64,000 nt of DNA from contig NZ_OBMQ01000006.1 in the NCBI RefSeq assembly GCF_900217795.1, positions 177,163 to 241,162 of the forward strand, written 5' to 3'. Each line of letters begins with the position of its first letter. Within the stretch, counting starts at the first letter, position 1. Source of the stretch: Ureibacillus xyleni. Its GTDB lineage: Bacteria > Bacillota > Bacilli > Bacillales_A > Planococcaceae. The notes beneath the pieces were generated by a model. The model was given only the letters and a program-made list of their open reading frames with translations. It was not told where the DNA came from and did not search any database. This document shows, piece by piece, positions 17,761 to 26,346 of the stretch. The translations under genes were made by a program, and so were the position numbers.

Positions 17761-18030
17761 ATGGAAAAAGTACAAGTAGGCGAGATTTTTACAATTACAG
17801 ATGAAAACAACGAGGAATTAGAAGTAGAAGTCCTTGCTGGTATAAATATTGATGGCATAGAATATGTTGCCGTTAGCTTTGTTGAAGATTTACAAGAAGA
17901 AACAGAAGAAGATATCGATGTATTCTTCTTAAAACTTGATGAAGATGGTGACTTCAGCGCAATCGATAGCGACGAGGAATTTGAGAAAGTTTCAAGTGCT
18001 TTTGATGAAATTATGGAGGAAGAGGAATAA
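17761..18030 (+). CDS. DUF1292 family acidic protein
   Basis: 89 residues from the ATG at 17761, chosen because GAAGGAG lies 9 nt upstream. The sequence is very acidic, with FTITDENNEELEVEVLAG and EYVAVSFVED near the start, matching the small DUF1292 beta-barrel proteins of Firmicutes (YrzB-like). Their function is unknown. In most genomes the family sits next to the ruvX/alaS region; here it stands alone behind selO with its own terminator. Confidence 0.75.
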   Translation: MEKVQVGEIFTITDENNEELEVEVLAGINIDGIEYVAVSFVEDLQEETEEDIDVFFLKLDEDGDFSAIDSDEEFEKVSSAFDEIMEEEE

Positions 18031-18036
18031 GCATAT

Positions 18037-18069
18037 AAAGCCCTGTCTGTAATAGATAGGGCTTTTTAG
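18037..18069 (+). terminator. Terminator of the DUF1292 gene
   Basis: AAAGCCCTGTCT (18037-18048) / AGATAGGGCTTT (18054-18065) followed by TT. It sits 3 bp from the stop of the convergent SDR gene and can serve both directions. Confidence 0.85.
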
Positions 18070-18071
18070 TT

Positions 18072-19016
18072 TTAGTTCGTAATAAAAGTAAGTTTAGTGC
18101 AAAGCTTCCAAACTTGTTCAACATTTTTCGGGTCATTTGCGTACTTAGGATAGTAACTTATTCCGAAGATGTTCTTTATCTGTGCAATTCCTTTTTCAGA
18201 AGTAGCTGGTTTAATGATTTCTCTCTTATGGTTGAAAAGCTGACCAGTAACGTTTTTATAAGCTTCAGATGTACAAATATCAAAATAGTTATCAGCCATG
18301 CGCGATGGTGCGGGGTTAATTAGATTTTGGATGCGAGCTAAAACCTTCCATTTAGAATGCATTTTTTCAATAGTCTCCTTCGAAAGTTTTACTCGGTTAA
18401 TTTGAAGAGCATTTACTTTGATACCAGCGTCTTTATATTCCTCTGCCATTTTAAATGTTAGGATCAATAAGGCCATTTTAGAATCTCCATACATTTTATA
18501 AACGTTATAGGTCCGAGTATCTTTAAGTTCCCCTTGTAAATTATCAAACTCAATACGTCTCTTTGGATCAAAGAAATGTTTAATATTGGTCGTACAAGCA
18601 TTAAGTATTCTTGGATCTTTTGACTTTTCAAGATGATTCTTTAATAAACTAGATAATAAAAAAGGACCGAATGTATTCGTAGCAAATGAAAGTTCGATAT
18701 TTTCAGGACTAAGTTTATACTCTTTTTCACCATGATTTAAGTAGGCTGCGTTATTAATAAGGATGTCGAGATGAGGATATTTAGATTTAAAAGTTGCACA
18801 AAATGAATGAATTGAAGCAAAAGAAGAAACATCAAGCTCCATTAAATCAACAAGTTTATTGTCTGATAGATGGATGATTTCTTGTTGAGCAGCTAAACTA
18901 ATTTTTAAATTTCTGCATGCCATAATGACACGATATCCCTCTGTTGCAAATTTTAATGCTGCTGCTTTGCCAATACCTGAATTTGCACCAGTAATAATAA
19001 TAATTTTCTCCTCCAT
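18072..19016 (-). CDS. Short-chain dehydrogenase/reductase, retinol-dehydrogenase-like
   Basis: 314 residues from the ATG at 19016, which has GGGAGG 6 nt upstream; an earlier ATG ten codons back has no site. The cofactor loop TGANSGIG is at about 8-15, the LINNAA segment near 85, and the catalytic Y-x3-K as MYGDSKMALL near 175. The usual catalytic Ser of the third strand is replaced (LNACTTNI). The length and C-terminal extension resemble the RDH/WW-domain oxidoreductase branch. It lies 22 bp downstream of a TetR gene on the same strand, so the regulator probably controls this unit. Confidence 0.78.
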   Translation of the reverse strand: MEEKIIIITGANSGIGKAAALKFATEGYRVIMACRNLKISLAAQQEIIHLSDNKLVDLMELDVSSFASIHSFCATFKSKYPHLDILINNAAYLNHGEKEYKLSPENIELSFATNTFGPFLLSSLLKNHLEKSKDPRILNACTTNIKHFFDPKRRIEFDNLQGELKDTRTYNVYKMYGDSKMALLILTFKMAEEYKDAGIKVNALQINRVKLSKETIEKMHSKWKVLARIQNLINPAPSRMADNYFDICTSEAYKNVTGQLFNHKREIIKPATSEKGIAQIKNIFGISYYPKYANDPKNVEQVWKLCTKLTFITN

Positions 19017-19038
19017 AATAGACCTCCCATTTTTTTGT

Positions 19039-19617
19039 TTACCCATCTACATTTTCTTCTTTCCGTAATCGAGCTCCCGTAATAAGTTCCAAAGCTGTGC
19101 TATCTAGAATGTTAATCATCTTGGCATCATCAAATTCTTCTGGCATTAAACCGTTCGCAACCATAATGGAGAGACCCGTTTGGAAAATCCTCATTTTTAA
19201 TAAGAGATTCATAAGTTCAGCCTCATTGAAGTCGGTCAGTAGGGGATCTTGTTTCATCATTTCAATAAGAATTTTAATATCCAAATCCTGTTGATCTAGG
19301 CTGTAGTTATTCATAACAAAGTCTCGAAACAACGTACTATACTCCTTAGCGAATCGTAAACTTGCCACTCCTATATCGTGAAAAGGGTTTCCCGAATTTT
19401 GTTCACTCAATAACTGTTTACTGATGTCACGAGTTTTTTTTATTACTTCATCAATTAATTCATTTACATCATTAAAGTTCACATAAATAGGGGCAATAGA
19501 ACTCCCAAGATTTTCTGCGACCTTACGAATTGTAATACTATTAATTCCGTCTGTTTTTGCTATTTCAAATGCAGTATCGATGATTTGCTCTTTTGTAAAT
19601 TTTGATTTCGGCGCCAT
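19039..19617 (-). CDS. TetR/AcrR family transcriptional regulator
   Basis: 192 residues. The N-terminal helix-turn-helix covers about residues 8-52: FTKEQIIDTAFEIAKTDG, ITIRKVAENLGSSIAPIYVN. The C-terminal two thirds form the helical ligand domain. The gene precedes the SDR gene in one unit and faces an empty 140-bp region, where an autoregulatory operator should lie; no clear palindrome stood out. Ligand unknown. Confidence 0.85.
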   Translation of the reverse strand: MAPKSKFTKEQIIDTAFEIAKTDGINSITIRKVAENLGSSIAPIYVNFNDVNELIDEVIKKTRDISKQLLSEQNSGNPFHDIGVASLRFAKEYSTLFRDFVMNNYSLDQQDLDIKILIEMMKQDPLLTDFNEAELMNLLLKMRIFQTGLSIMVANGLMPEEFDDAKMINILDSTALELITGARLRKEENVDG

Positions 19618-19758
19618 TATGTTCTCCTTACGTAACTATCGATATATATCAAGTGTTCTATATACAGAATTATACAATGTTAATTAAGTGAACACAACTT
19701 ATTTTCGAGTAGAGAGTGTTAAAATATGTAAAATGGAAAATTCTAAAGGTGGGATAGT

Positions 19759-19989
19759 ATGAATCAACATTTGAATAATATTATGAGGAGACATACACCT
19801 TTTAATGAGGAGGAAATTCAACGCATATTAAATGAATTAGTCGTAGAGACATTTCCTAAAAAGACGGTTTTACTCAAACAAGGGGAAATTGCAACTAACT
19901 GTTATTTCGTTTTAAAGGGATGTATTAGACAATTTACAATTAACGACGATGGGAAAGAAGTTACAATTGACTATACCTACTTGAAATAA
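19759..19989 (+). pseudogene. Crp/Fnr regulator, N-terminal fragment
   Basis: Opens with a good GGTGGGA site and ATG and encodes the start of a cyclic-nucleotide-binding domain: FPKKTVLLKQGEIATNCYFV, LKGCIRQFTINDDGKEVT. Homology stops at about residue 73 (DYTY), and a stop follows. The rest of the sensor domain and the whole DNA-binding domain are missing. Immediately beyond the break, the opposite strand carries the start of an unrelated gene, so a deletion has joined two genes. Confidence 0.8.
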
Positions 19990-20157
19990 AGATAACGATG
20001 TTTGAATGTTCATCAATGTTTCACTATCGTTACCTTCAACAATAAGCTTGCTATTAACGAATCCGACAGAAAATGCTGCACATATTGCCATCACAATTAG
20101 AGCAAAGCCTGTTGTAATGGCCACTTTTCGAAGGTTTACTAATTCTAAAACCTGCAT
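19978..20157 (-). pseudogene. DUF4386-like membrane protein, N-terminal fragment
   Basis: From an ATG at 20157 the minus strand encodes about 60 residues resembling the start of DUF4386 proteins: one membrane helix (VAITTGFALIVMAICAAFSV), then VNSKLIVEGNDSETLMNIQT and SLFQVGI. The reading frame then runs into the antisense of the Crp fragment (VNCNFFPIV), so the remaining helices are lost. Family assignment is moderate; truncation is clear. Confidence 0.6.
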
Positions 20158-20336
20158 TTTTTATTCCCCCATTATACTTGTGGGAAAACTATAACATTGG
20201 AAAGTTTATAAACTCATTGACTTAAATCAATAAACACGATTATAAGTTACTTATGAATATGTATTCTCTTATCATTTAAATGTGCTATATTGTGGTAATA
20301 TATAACAATTTTAGTAAGAGGAGTGAATCAAGGCTA

Positions 20337-22313
20337 ATGAACAAGCACCTTAAAAAACTTGTTGCAGGTATGGCAGTTGTTGCAATTACTGTAATAGGAA
20401 GTTCAAGTGTTGGCGCGAATACTGATGATTTGCATCAAAATGGAAAAATTATTGCCTTCGCGAATAGTGAGGCAATTCAATGGGCATCTTCAAGAGGAAT
20501 AATAGAAGGGGACTCTTCACTAAACTCCAATTTAACTGAAGGTCAATTTGCTGTGATGGTAAGTAAGTACTTTAATATGCCGGAATCAACAAAAAGTTTA
20601 AGAAAACACACCCCAAACAGCATTCATTTTGCTGATGATGCTTATAATTCTTTAGTTCAATATGGAGTACCTTTGAATGGTTATTTAAATGAAACAGCAA
20701 GAAACCAACCTGTTACAAGGGGAGTAGTAGCAAATGCTTTGGCCCATTTAGTAGCCTATCGAATGAACTTATCAGATGCAGTGGAGTTTTTGCAAGAGTA
20801 TGAGATAGTTCCTCAAGATATACATAATGATCCACTAAAAAATTTCAATACAACTGGTACATTAACCAAAGCAGAGGCTGTTACGATGTTGTATAACCTG
20901 AATAATGCTGGTTTTAATGAATTATCAAAAGGTTCTAAAGAGTCATCTAAGGATTTGAATGATTTAGCATGGATTGCCATGAAGAGAGTAGATGATACAT
21001 TAAAATTCGATGTTATGAATTTAATAAACGATAAATTAAATAAGGTAACGAATACAGCAAAAATTACTAAACAGTTTGAACAAGGGAATGGTTATCAACA
21101 AGGTTTGTACGATAAAACGGCTATTTTACCTACAACGGATAATTGGAATAAGCAATCGCGCTTTAGTGGCCCTGCAAAACAGCCTAAAGTAACTTGGACT
21201 TATGGATCTGGAAATTTCCTGGATTCTGCCATTACAATATCAAAAGACGGTACGATATATACTGCAAACGCGGGTGGTAGTTTACTAGCTATAGGTGTCA
21301 ATGGTAAAGAAAAATGGCAGGTTTCATTACCAGCAAATAGTGGAAGTAGGAGTAAGACGGTAATCGGGAAAGATGGGACAATCTATTATACAGCAAGTAA
21401 TTATAGTAAAAATAAAAACACAAAATATTTTTGTAAAAATAATCAATGTAGTGAATCCGTTTTATTTGCGATTACTCCAACCGGCAAAGTCAAGTGGTAC
21501 ACCGGTTTGAAAAAGGACACCATTTTTGGCTCACCGGCAATAGATGAATCGGGGAACATTCATGTATCTACTGGTAGAATGGCAAATGATTCGTATTACT
21601 ATAAGGTTAGTTCACAAGGGAAAATACTTAATACACACAAGTTACAGTACGAACCAACAACTACACCAATACTGACAAAATCTAATCGTATTTTTGTTGC
21701 AAACTATCTATTTGACGGGGACAAGTTTATAAAAAGAACTTATGATATGGGTGCACCCGATACGGCGTTTAGTACCCCTGTTGTAGATGATCAAGGTAAT
21801 TTTTATTACGGAACATATACTGGTTCTTTAGGATTTGCTGCAAACGATGGAACTGTCGGAATGGACCTTATATTAGATCCTTCTTATATAAAGTCAGAAG
21901 ATGGTTTCAAAGCAAGATCTGGAGCGCGTATTTCGGTAACCCCTGTTATTGGAAAGAACAAACAAATTTATATCGGGACAGAAGAAGGAATGCTTTATGG
22001 TTTGCCAATTAATGAACTAGCAAGTCATAAAGATGCTCAATCTTCAAACCATTTGAAGGCATTTATTTTTGATAAGAAAAACCCACTGAATGCTTGGACT
22101 TACAAAACGGATGGATGGGTTTCGATTATCATTACAGACAAAAATGGAACAATCTATACAGGTACAGAAAATGGAACTGTGTATGCTTTAAATCCATCAG
22201 GTAAGTTACTATGGAAAGTTAAAGTTGGGAATGAAAATGTTTATGATTTAGCCATTGGGGATAAAAATAACCTATTTGTATTAGTAGGAAAAAAACTTGT
22301 AGCTTTAAAATAA
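20337..22313 (+). CDS. Secreted SLH-like / PQQ beta-propeller protein
   Basis: 658 residues from the ATG at 20337, picked because it gives a clean signal peptide (MNKHLKKLVAGMAVVAITVI, cut near GANTDD). Residues 40-190 hold about three degenerate SLH-like units (AIQWASSRGIIEGDSSLNSN, AYNSLVQYGVPLNGYLNE, TLTKAEAVTMLYNLNNA), which in Bacilli anchor proteins to cell-wall polymer. From about 280 to the end, repeats of the form DGTIYTANAGGSLLAIGVNG and NGTIYTGTENGTVYALNPSG build a PQQ-type propeller. Four cysteines lie close together near 372-381 (KYFCKNNQCSES), possibly a disulfide. Likely a surface-attached binding protein; ligand unknown. Confidence 0.8.
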   Translation: MNKHLKKLVAGMAVVAITVIGSSSVGANTDDLHQNGKIIAFANSEAIQWASSRGIIEGDSSLNSNLTEGQFAVMVSKYFNMPESTKSLRKHTPNSIHFADDAYNSLVQYGVPLNGYLNETARNQPVTRGVVANALAHLVAYRMNLSDAVEFLQEYEIVPQDIHNDPLKNFNTTGTLTKAEAVTMLYNLNNAGFNELSKGSKESSKDLNDLAWIAMKRVDDTLKFDVMNLINDKLNKVTNTAKITKQFEQGNGYQQGLYDKTAILPTTDNWNKQSRFSGPAKQPKVTWTYGSGNFLDSAITISKDGTIYTANAGGSLLAIGVNGKEKWQVSLPANSGSRSKTVIGKDGTIYYTASNYSKNKNTKYFCKNNQCSESVLFAITPTGKVKWYTGLKKDTIFGSPAIDESGNIHVSTGRMANDSYYYKVSSQGKILNTHKLQYEPTTTPILTKSNRIFVANYLFDGDKFIKRTYDMGAPDTAFSTPVVDDQGNFYYGTYTGSLGFAANDGTVGMDLILDPSYIKSEDGFKARSGARISVTPVIGKNKQIYIGTEEGMLYGLPINELASHKDAQSSNHLKAFIFDKKNPLNAWTYKTDGWVSIIITDKNGTIYTGTENGTVYALNPSGKLLWKVKVGNENVYDLAIGDKNNLFVLVGKKLVALK

Positions 22314-22353
22314 TATCTTATTGGAAAAGCTAACTTTTAAAGGAGGCTTTTTC

Positions 22354-22500
22354 ATGAAGAAGTTTTTAATGTTGTTTTTCTTTACGTTTTCAATTTTTGC
22401 TTTGTCAGCATGTGGTGACGATGAACTACAAGAAGGCGAACAAATTGAAGAAATTGAGGAAGAGGATGAAATTGGTGACGGTGAAATAGATGATGAGTAA
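22354..22500 (+). CDS. Small acidic lipoprotein (48 aa)
   Basis: An AAAGGAGG site is followed by an ATG at 22354 and a 48-residue frame. The first 20 residues are a lipoprotein signal ending in the lipobox LSAC (Cys20), followed by 28 residues that are mostly Glu and Asp. It lies 40 bp after the propeller gene on the same strand, so it is probably co-transcribed. A small membrane-tethered acidic peptide could bind divalent metal, and a ZIP transporter lies just beyond; that link is inference only. Confidence 0.75.
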   Translation: MKKFLMLFFFTFSIFALSACGDDELQEGEQIEEIEEEDEIGDGEIDDE

Positions 22501-22523
22501 AGAAATCCTTTTCAATTAGGAAT

Positions 22524-22680
22524 CCGCACATAAAACTCACGAAACCGCACATAATCCGGTGAAAACCGCACATAAATGGTGGAAAACCGCACATAATCCG
22601 GTGAAAACCGCACATAAATGGTGGAAAACCGCACATAATCCGGTGAAAACCGCACATAAACATAGAAATACCGCACATAA
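22524..22680. repeat. Eight phased 21-bp repeats with a CCGCACATAA core
   Basis: CCGCACATAA begins at 22524, 22545, 22566, 22587, 22608, 22629, 22650 and 22671: eight copies, each exactly 21 bp apart. The 11-bp spacers alternate between TCCGGTGAAAA and ATGGTGGAAAA in the central copies, giving a 42-bp higher-order unit; the end spacers are divergent. The array ends at the stem of the terminator at 22680. A minus-strand frame (MCGFPPF repeated) is a by-product of the period. Confidence 0.92.
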
Positions 22681-22714
22681 GCGTCTCCCATCCATATCGA
22701 GGAGACGCTTTTTT
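22680..22714 (+). terminator. Terminator after the 21-bp repeats
   Basis: AGCGTCTCC (22680-22688) / GGAGACGCT (22701-22709) followed by five T residues, which overlap the stop codon of the convergent ZIP gene. It is oriented for + strand transcripts, so the repeat array is probably transcribed as the 3' part of the lipoprotein mRNA. Confidence 0.85.
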
Positions 22715-23528
22715 ATCCGAGTGCTACATCTAAAATCATCATAATCGTAAACCCGACCATCAGACTTAGTACAGCTAAATCTTTATTTCCTTCTTCCTGT
22801 GAGCTTGGAATTACTTCTTCCGCGACAACGAAAATCATCGCGCCCGCTGCAAAAGCAAGTGCAAAAGGGAGGAGTGGCTCGATAAATGCGACTGCTAAAA
22901 ATCCGATAAGTGCGGAAATGGGTTCAACCATTCCTGAAAACTGTCCAAAGATAAAACTTTTCTTTCGCGAATAGCCGTCCCTTAATAGCGGCATTGAAAC
23001 TGCAGCACCTTCAGGGATATTTTGTATGCCGATTCCAATGGCTAAGGCTAAAGCACCTGCAAGAGAAGCGGAGGGAGATCCAATAGCAAAAGCGCCGAAC
23101 GAAACCCCAATGGCTAAACCTTCTGGAATATTATGTAGTGTAATGGCTAATACCAGTAATGTACTTCTTTTTCTCTTTTTTGGTCGTATTCCTTCAGCTG
23201 TATTCATAGGGGCATTCGGGTGTAGGTGAGGAAGTAGTTTGTCAACCGCAAAGAGAAATGCGCCACCACATAAAAAACCAACAGCTACTTGAACCCATGA
23301 TGGAACCTGTCCGCCTTCAGCCATTTCAAGTGCAGGGGATAGCAGAGACCAGAAACTGGCTGCAATCATGACGCCACCTGCAAAACCTAGCATTGCATCT
23401 AAAAACTTTTGGTTGAAGGTTTTTGTTGTAAAGACTAAAGCAGCCCCAAGCGCGGTCATCCCCCAGGTAAATAATGTGGCGATAATTACTTGATAAATCG
23501 GCTCTTGCTCTAAAATGAAATCAAGCAT
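22713..23528 (-). CDS. ZIP family metal transporter
   Basis: 271 residues with eight predicted membrane helices. The two metal-site motifs are present: HNIPEGLAIGVSFG (about helix 4) and QNIPEGAAVSMPL (helix 5), as in ZupT/GufA-type ZIP proteins, which import Zn2+ and other divalent ions. A variable loop between helices 3 and 4 has HLHPNAP, a likely metal-binding stretch. It is transcribed away from the two-component system starting at 23675, and both promoters must lie in the 146-bp gap between them. Confidence 0.88.
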   Translation of the reverse strand: MLDFILEQEPIYQVIIATLFTWGMTALGAALVFTTKTFNQKFLDAMLGFAGGVMIAASFWSLLSPALEMAEGGQVPSWVQVAVGFLCGGAFLFAVDKLLPHLHPNAPMNTAEGIRPKKRKRSTLLVLAITLHNIPEGLAIGVSFGAFAIGSPSASLAGALALAIGIGIQNIPEGAAVSMPLLRDGYSRKKSFIFGQFSGMVEPISALIGFLAVAFIEPLLPFALAFAAGAMIFVVAEEVIPSSQEEGNKDLAVLSLMVGFTIMMILDVALG

Positions 23529-23674
23529 TAATTACACCCTCTAATATATTATTTTATAAAAAATATAATTCTTTAGGAGAAATATGTCAAAATGTTAGTA
23601 TTTTCACATTTCCTATATAATTGCATAATTTCTTCAAAAATATTGTTTATACTAACTTAGAAGGCGGTGAGTTG

Positions 23675-25033
23675 GTGAATCGGATCTCCACGAAGTTAAC
23701 ATTATGTTTCTTTCTCGTTGTTTTATTTTTAGAAGTAATTCTCATGTTTTATTTACATCAAAATATGATGCATACGAGGGTACAAGAAGAGTTTGATCGG
23801 CTAATGACAAATGGTAAAAATCATCGGGATGTTCTAGTAGAAAATTATTCTGAACTTACAATCCATCATATTGTGATGATGGAGAAAAATGAAAATCGAA
23901 ACGTCATTATTACAGATAAAGACGGGAACATCATTGATCATTCTGAACATATCAAATTACTAGAAGACAAACTATTAATCGTAAATGGGCAGAAAATAGA
24001 AATGGATGAAATCATTATTGATGATTGGAAAAACTCTCCTTATATTGCTAGTGCACACCCGTATGAAATAGATGAAAACACAACAGGCTATGTCGTTATG
24101 TTCCAAAATACTAGCGTTTTACAACAAATGGTGAAGAACATGAACTTACATTTTGCCATTGCAGGTGCGACGAGTGTTATTGTACTTTTCATTGTCTATG
24201 CAATTTTATCGAAAATAATTACTAAACCATTAATTCGTATGAGAGACGCAACGGAACAGATAAGTAAGGGCGACTTTGACGTCTCACTTCCACAGCTCTC
24301 TAATGACGAATTGGGTGAACTGTCGCATTCTATTCAAACGTTAGCGAATGATTTAAACCGGATGAAGTCTGAACGTAATGAATTTCTGGCATCCGTAGCT
24401 CACGAGTTAAGTACGCCATTAACGTATATTATTGGTTATTCCAAAGTGGCTATGAGGGATGAATTAGACAAACAAGAGCGTGAAAAGTATCTCGCTATAA
24501 TTGCAGAAGAATCTAATCGATTAAAAGTTTTAGTGAAAAACTTATTGGATTTGGCGAAGATGGATGAAAACTCCTTTACCGTAACAAAGGAGCGATTTCC
24601 TATTAAACCGTTTTTAGAAAAACTATATTCATTAGTAGTACCTTCCTATGAACTAAAAAATATTCGACTAACCCTTGAATGTAAAAATGATTTTGAAGTC
24701 GAGGCAGATCCGACAAGACTTGAGCAAATTATTTTAAATTTATTGGATAATGCATTGAAATATTCTAAGGAAAATGGTCAAGTTATTTTACAGGCATTTC
24801 AAAATGAGCATAAAACAATAATTAAAGTGATTGATGCAGGAATAGGGATTGCACAAGAGGAGGCTAATCGGATTTTTGAGAAGTTATATCGAGTGGAAAA
24901 ATCTCGTTCTAGGGAATTTGGTGGCTCAGGGTTGGGACTTGCGATTGTTAAAGAGCTAGTGGATGCTCATGATGGCACAATTCATGTAGAAAGTGAGCTA
25001 GGAAAGGGTAGTACATTCACGATTTCAATATAG
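23675..25033 (+). CDS. Sensor histidine kinase
   Basis: 452 residues from the GTG at 23675, which follows the near-perfect site AAGGCGGTGA. A membrane helix at about 8-28, an extracytoplasmic sensor of about 130 residues, a second helix at about 162-182 and a HAMP domain precede the HisKA segment SVAHELSTPLTYI (His243) and the ATPase motifs NLLDNALKYSKENG (N), DAGIGI (G1) and GGSGLGLAI (G2). The sensor has several His and Met residues but no recognised fold. The response regulator follows 17 bp later. Downstream CueP and YdhK genes point to a metal or periplasmic stress signal; that is inference. Confidence 0.88.
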   Translation: MNRISTKLTLCFFLVVLFLEVILMFYLHQNMMHTRVQEEFDRLMTNGKNHRDVLVENYSELTIHHIVMMEKNENRNVIITDKDGNIIDHSEHIKLLEDKLLIVNGQKIEMDEIIIDDWKNSPYIASAHPYEIDENTTGYVVMFQNTSVLQQMVKNMNLHFAIAGATSVIVLFIVYAILSKIITKPLIRMRDATEQISKGDFDVSLPQLSNDELGELSHSIQTLANDLNRMKSERNEFLASVAHELSTPLTYIIGYSKVAMRDELDKQEREKYLAIIAEESNRLKVLVKNLLDLAKMDENSFTVTKERFPIKPFLEKLYSLVVPSYELKNIRLTLECKNDFEVEADPTRLEQIILNLLDNALKYSKENGQVILQAFQNEHKTIIKVIDAGIGIAQEEANRIFEKLYRVEKSRSREFGGSGLGLAIVKELVDAHDGTIHVESELGKGSTFTISI

Positions 25034-25050
25034 GAAGGGGGTGTCTTATT

Positions 25051-25719
25051 TTGAGCAAAAATCTATTATTAGTTGATGATGAAAAACGGATGTTAGATCT
25101 TGTGGAGCTTTTCTTAAGTCCATATGGCTTCAATTGTATAAAAGAGACATCTCCTTTTAAAGCGATTGAAATTGTAAAAAATGAACGGATTAGCCTTGTA
25201 TTACTCGATATTATGATGCCAGAAATGAATGGGTGGGAAGTATGTAAAGAAATTCGCCAATTTTCAGATGTTCCCATCATTATGCTTACCGCTAGATCCG
25301 ATAAAACGGAGATTGTGAAAGGGCTAGATATTGGGGCAGATGATTATATCTCAAAACCCTTTGATGAAGGAGAATTAGTTGCGAGAGTAAAGGCTATTTT
25401 GCGGAGAATGCCAGTAGAAGAGGTTATTACATATGAGAATTTCACATTAAATTTAGAAACCTATATGCTGCAATATCAGCAAATATCTGTACAGTTAACA
25501 ATGAAAGAATTCTTAATTATAAAAGCGATGATGTCTCGTCCTTCTAAAACATTTACAAGGGAAGAGCTGATGAATATTGCGTGGGAATTTGATGCGTACA
25601 TAGATATTCGAACAGTAGATTCACATATTCGAAATTTAAGAGATAAAATTCGAAAGTCAGGCATTCCAACAGATGGCATGATACATACTGTTTGGGGAAT
25701 CGGTTATAAATGGAGTTGA
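25051..25719 (+). CDS. OmpR-family response regulator
   Basis: 222 residues. The receiver domain has Asp9-Asp10, the phospho-acceptor Asp53 in LLDIMMPEMNG, Thr in MLTAR and Lys in ISKPFD; the C-terminal winged helix ends VDSHIRNLRDKIRK and HTVWGIGYKW. The start is TTG with GGAAGGGGGTG upstream. It follows the kinase in the less usual kinase-first order. The likely targets are the CueP and YdhK genes just downstream and perhaps the divergent ZIP gene. Confidence 0.9.
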   Translation: MSKNLLLVDDEKRMLDLVELFLSPYGFNCIKETSPFKAIEIVKNERISLVLLDIMMPEMNGWEVCKEIRQFSDVPIIMLTARSDKTEIVKGLDIGADDYISKPFDEGELVARVKAILRRMPVEEVITYENFTLNLETYMLQYQQISVQLTMKEFLIIKAMMSRPSKTFTREELMNIAWEFDAYIDIRTVDSHIRNLRDKIRKSGIPTDGMIHTVWGIGYKWS

Positions 25720-25777
25720 AGTCGGGAGTATAAGAGGATTGGCGGGATTATTATAAAAAAATCAAGAGGTGACTACG

Positions 25778-26296
25778 GTGAAAAATAAATTTGTTACAAT
25801 AACATTATTTGCTTCGGTTGTTTTAGCTGCTTGTAGCGGATCTTCAGAAGAACAAAACGCATCTCAAGATATAAAAACATTAGTCAATGATTATAGCATA
25901 GGAAACTTAAAGGCAGAAAGTGCTTCAATAACATCAAAAGAACTAATTGTAACGAATGCAGAGGGAAAAGAGTCTACATACGCACTCCCAGAAGATGAAT
26001 TTTTTGTTTCCATTGCTCCTTATATCAACGAAACACATCCTTGCGAAAATCATAGCTTAACTAGTTGTCAGGGTGAGTTAGTAAATGAAACGTTTGATAT
26101 TTATATAGAAGATTCAAAAGGAAATGTTGTTGTGGACGAAACGATGAAAACTCTTGAAAATGGTTTTATTGATTTATGGGTACCACGTGATGAAACGTAT
26201 AAAATAAAAGTTGAGTATGATGGTAAAATGGTTGAATCGGAGTTCTCCACATTTAAAAATGACGGAACTTGTATCACCACTTTACAATTATTATAA
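25778..26296 (+). CDS. CueP family metal-binding lipoprotein
   Basis: 172 residues from the GTG at 25778 (AAGAGGTGAC upstream). A lipoprotein signal ends in LAAC. The body matches the CueP family: APYINETHPCENHSLTSCQG near 85-105, the FIDLWVPRDETYKI segment, and a terminal TCITTLQL. CueP is known in Salmonella as the periplasmic copper-binding protein, with conserved cysteines and histidines as ligands; all are present here (two Cys in HPCENHSLTSC, one near the end). It lies 58 bp after the response regulator, so it is the obvious output gene. Confidence 0.82.
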   Translation: MKNKFVTITLFASVVLAACSGSSEEQNASQDIKTLVNDYSIGNLKAESASITSKELIVTNAEGKESTYALPEDEFFVSIAPYINETHPCENHSLTSCQGELVNETFDIYIEDSKGNVVVDETMKTLENGFIDLWVPRDETYKIKVEYDGKMVESEFSTFKNDGTCITTLQLL

Positions 26297-26302
26297 AATT
26301 TT

Positions 26303-26340
26303 ATCCCGAAACAGAACGAAACCTGCTTCGGGATTTTTTC
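26303..26340 (+). terminator. Terminator of the kinase-regulator-CueP operon
   Basis: ATCCCGAA (26303-26310) / TTCGGGAT (26327-26334), then T residues. Confidence 0.85.
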
Positions 26341-26346
26341 ATGCGG

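Noticed and set aside
22382..22678. Minus-strand 98-residue frame with repeated MCGF units
   Set aside because: It arises because the 21-bp repeat is a multiple of three. It has no ribosome binding site and overlaps the small lipoprotein gene.
22524..22680. CRISPR array
   Set aside because: Core repeats are only 10 bp, spacers are 11 bp and mostly identical, and no cas gene is near.
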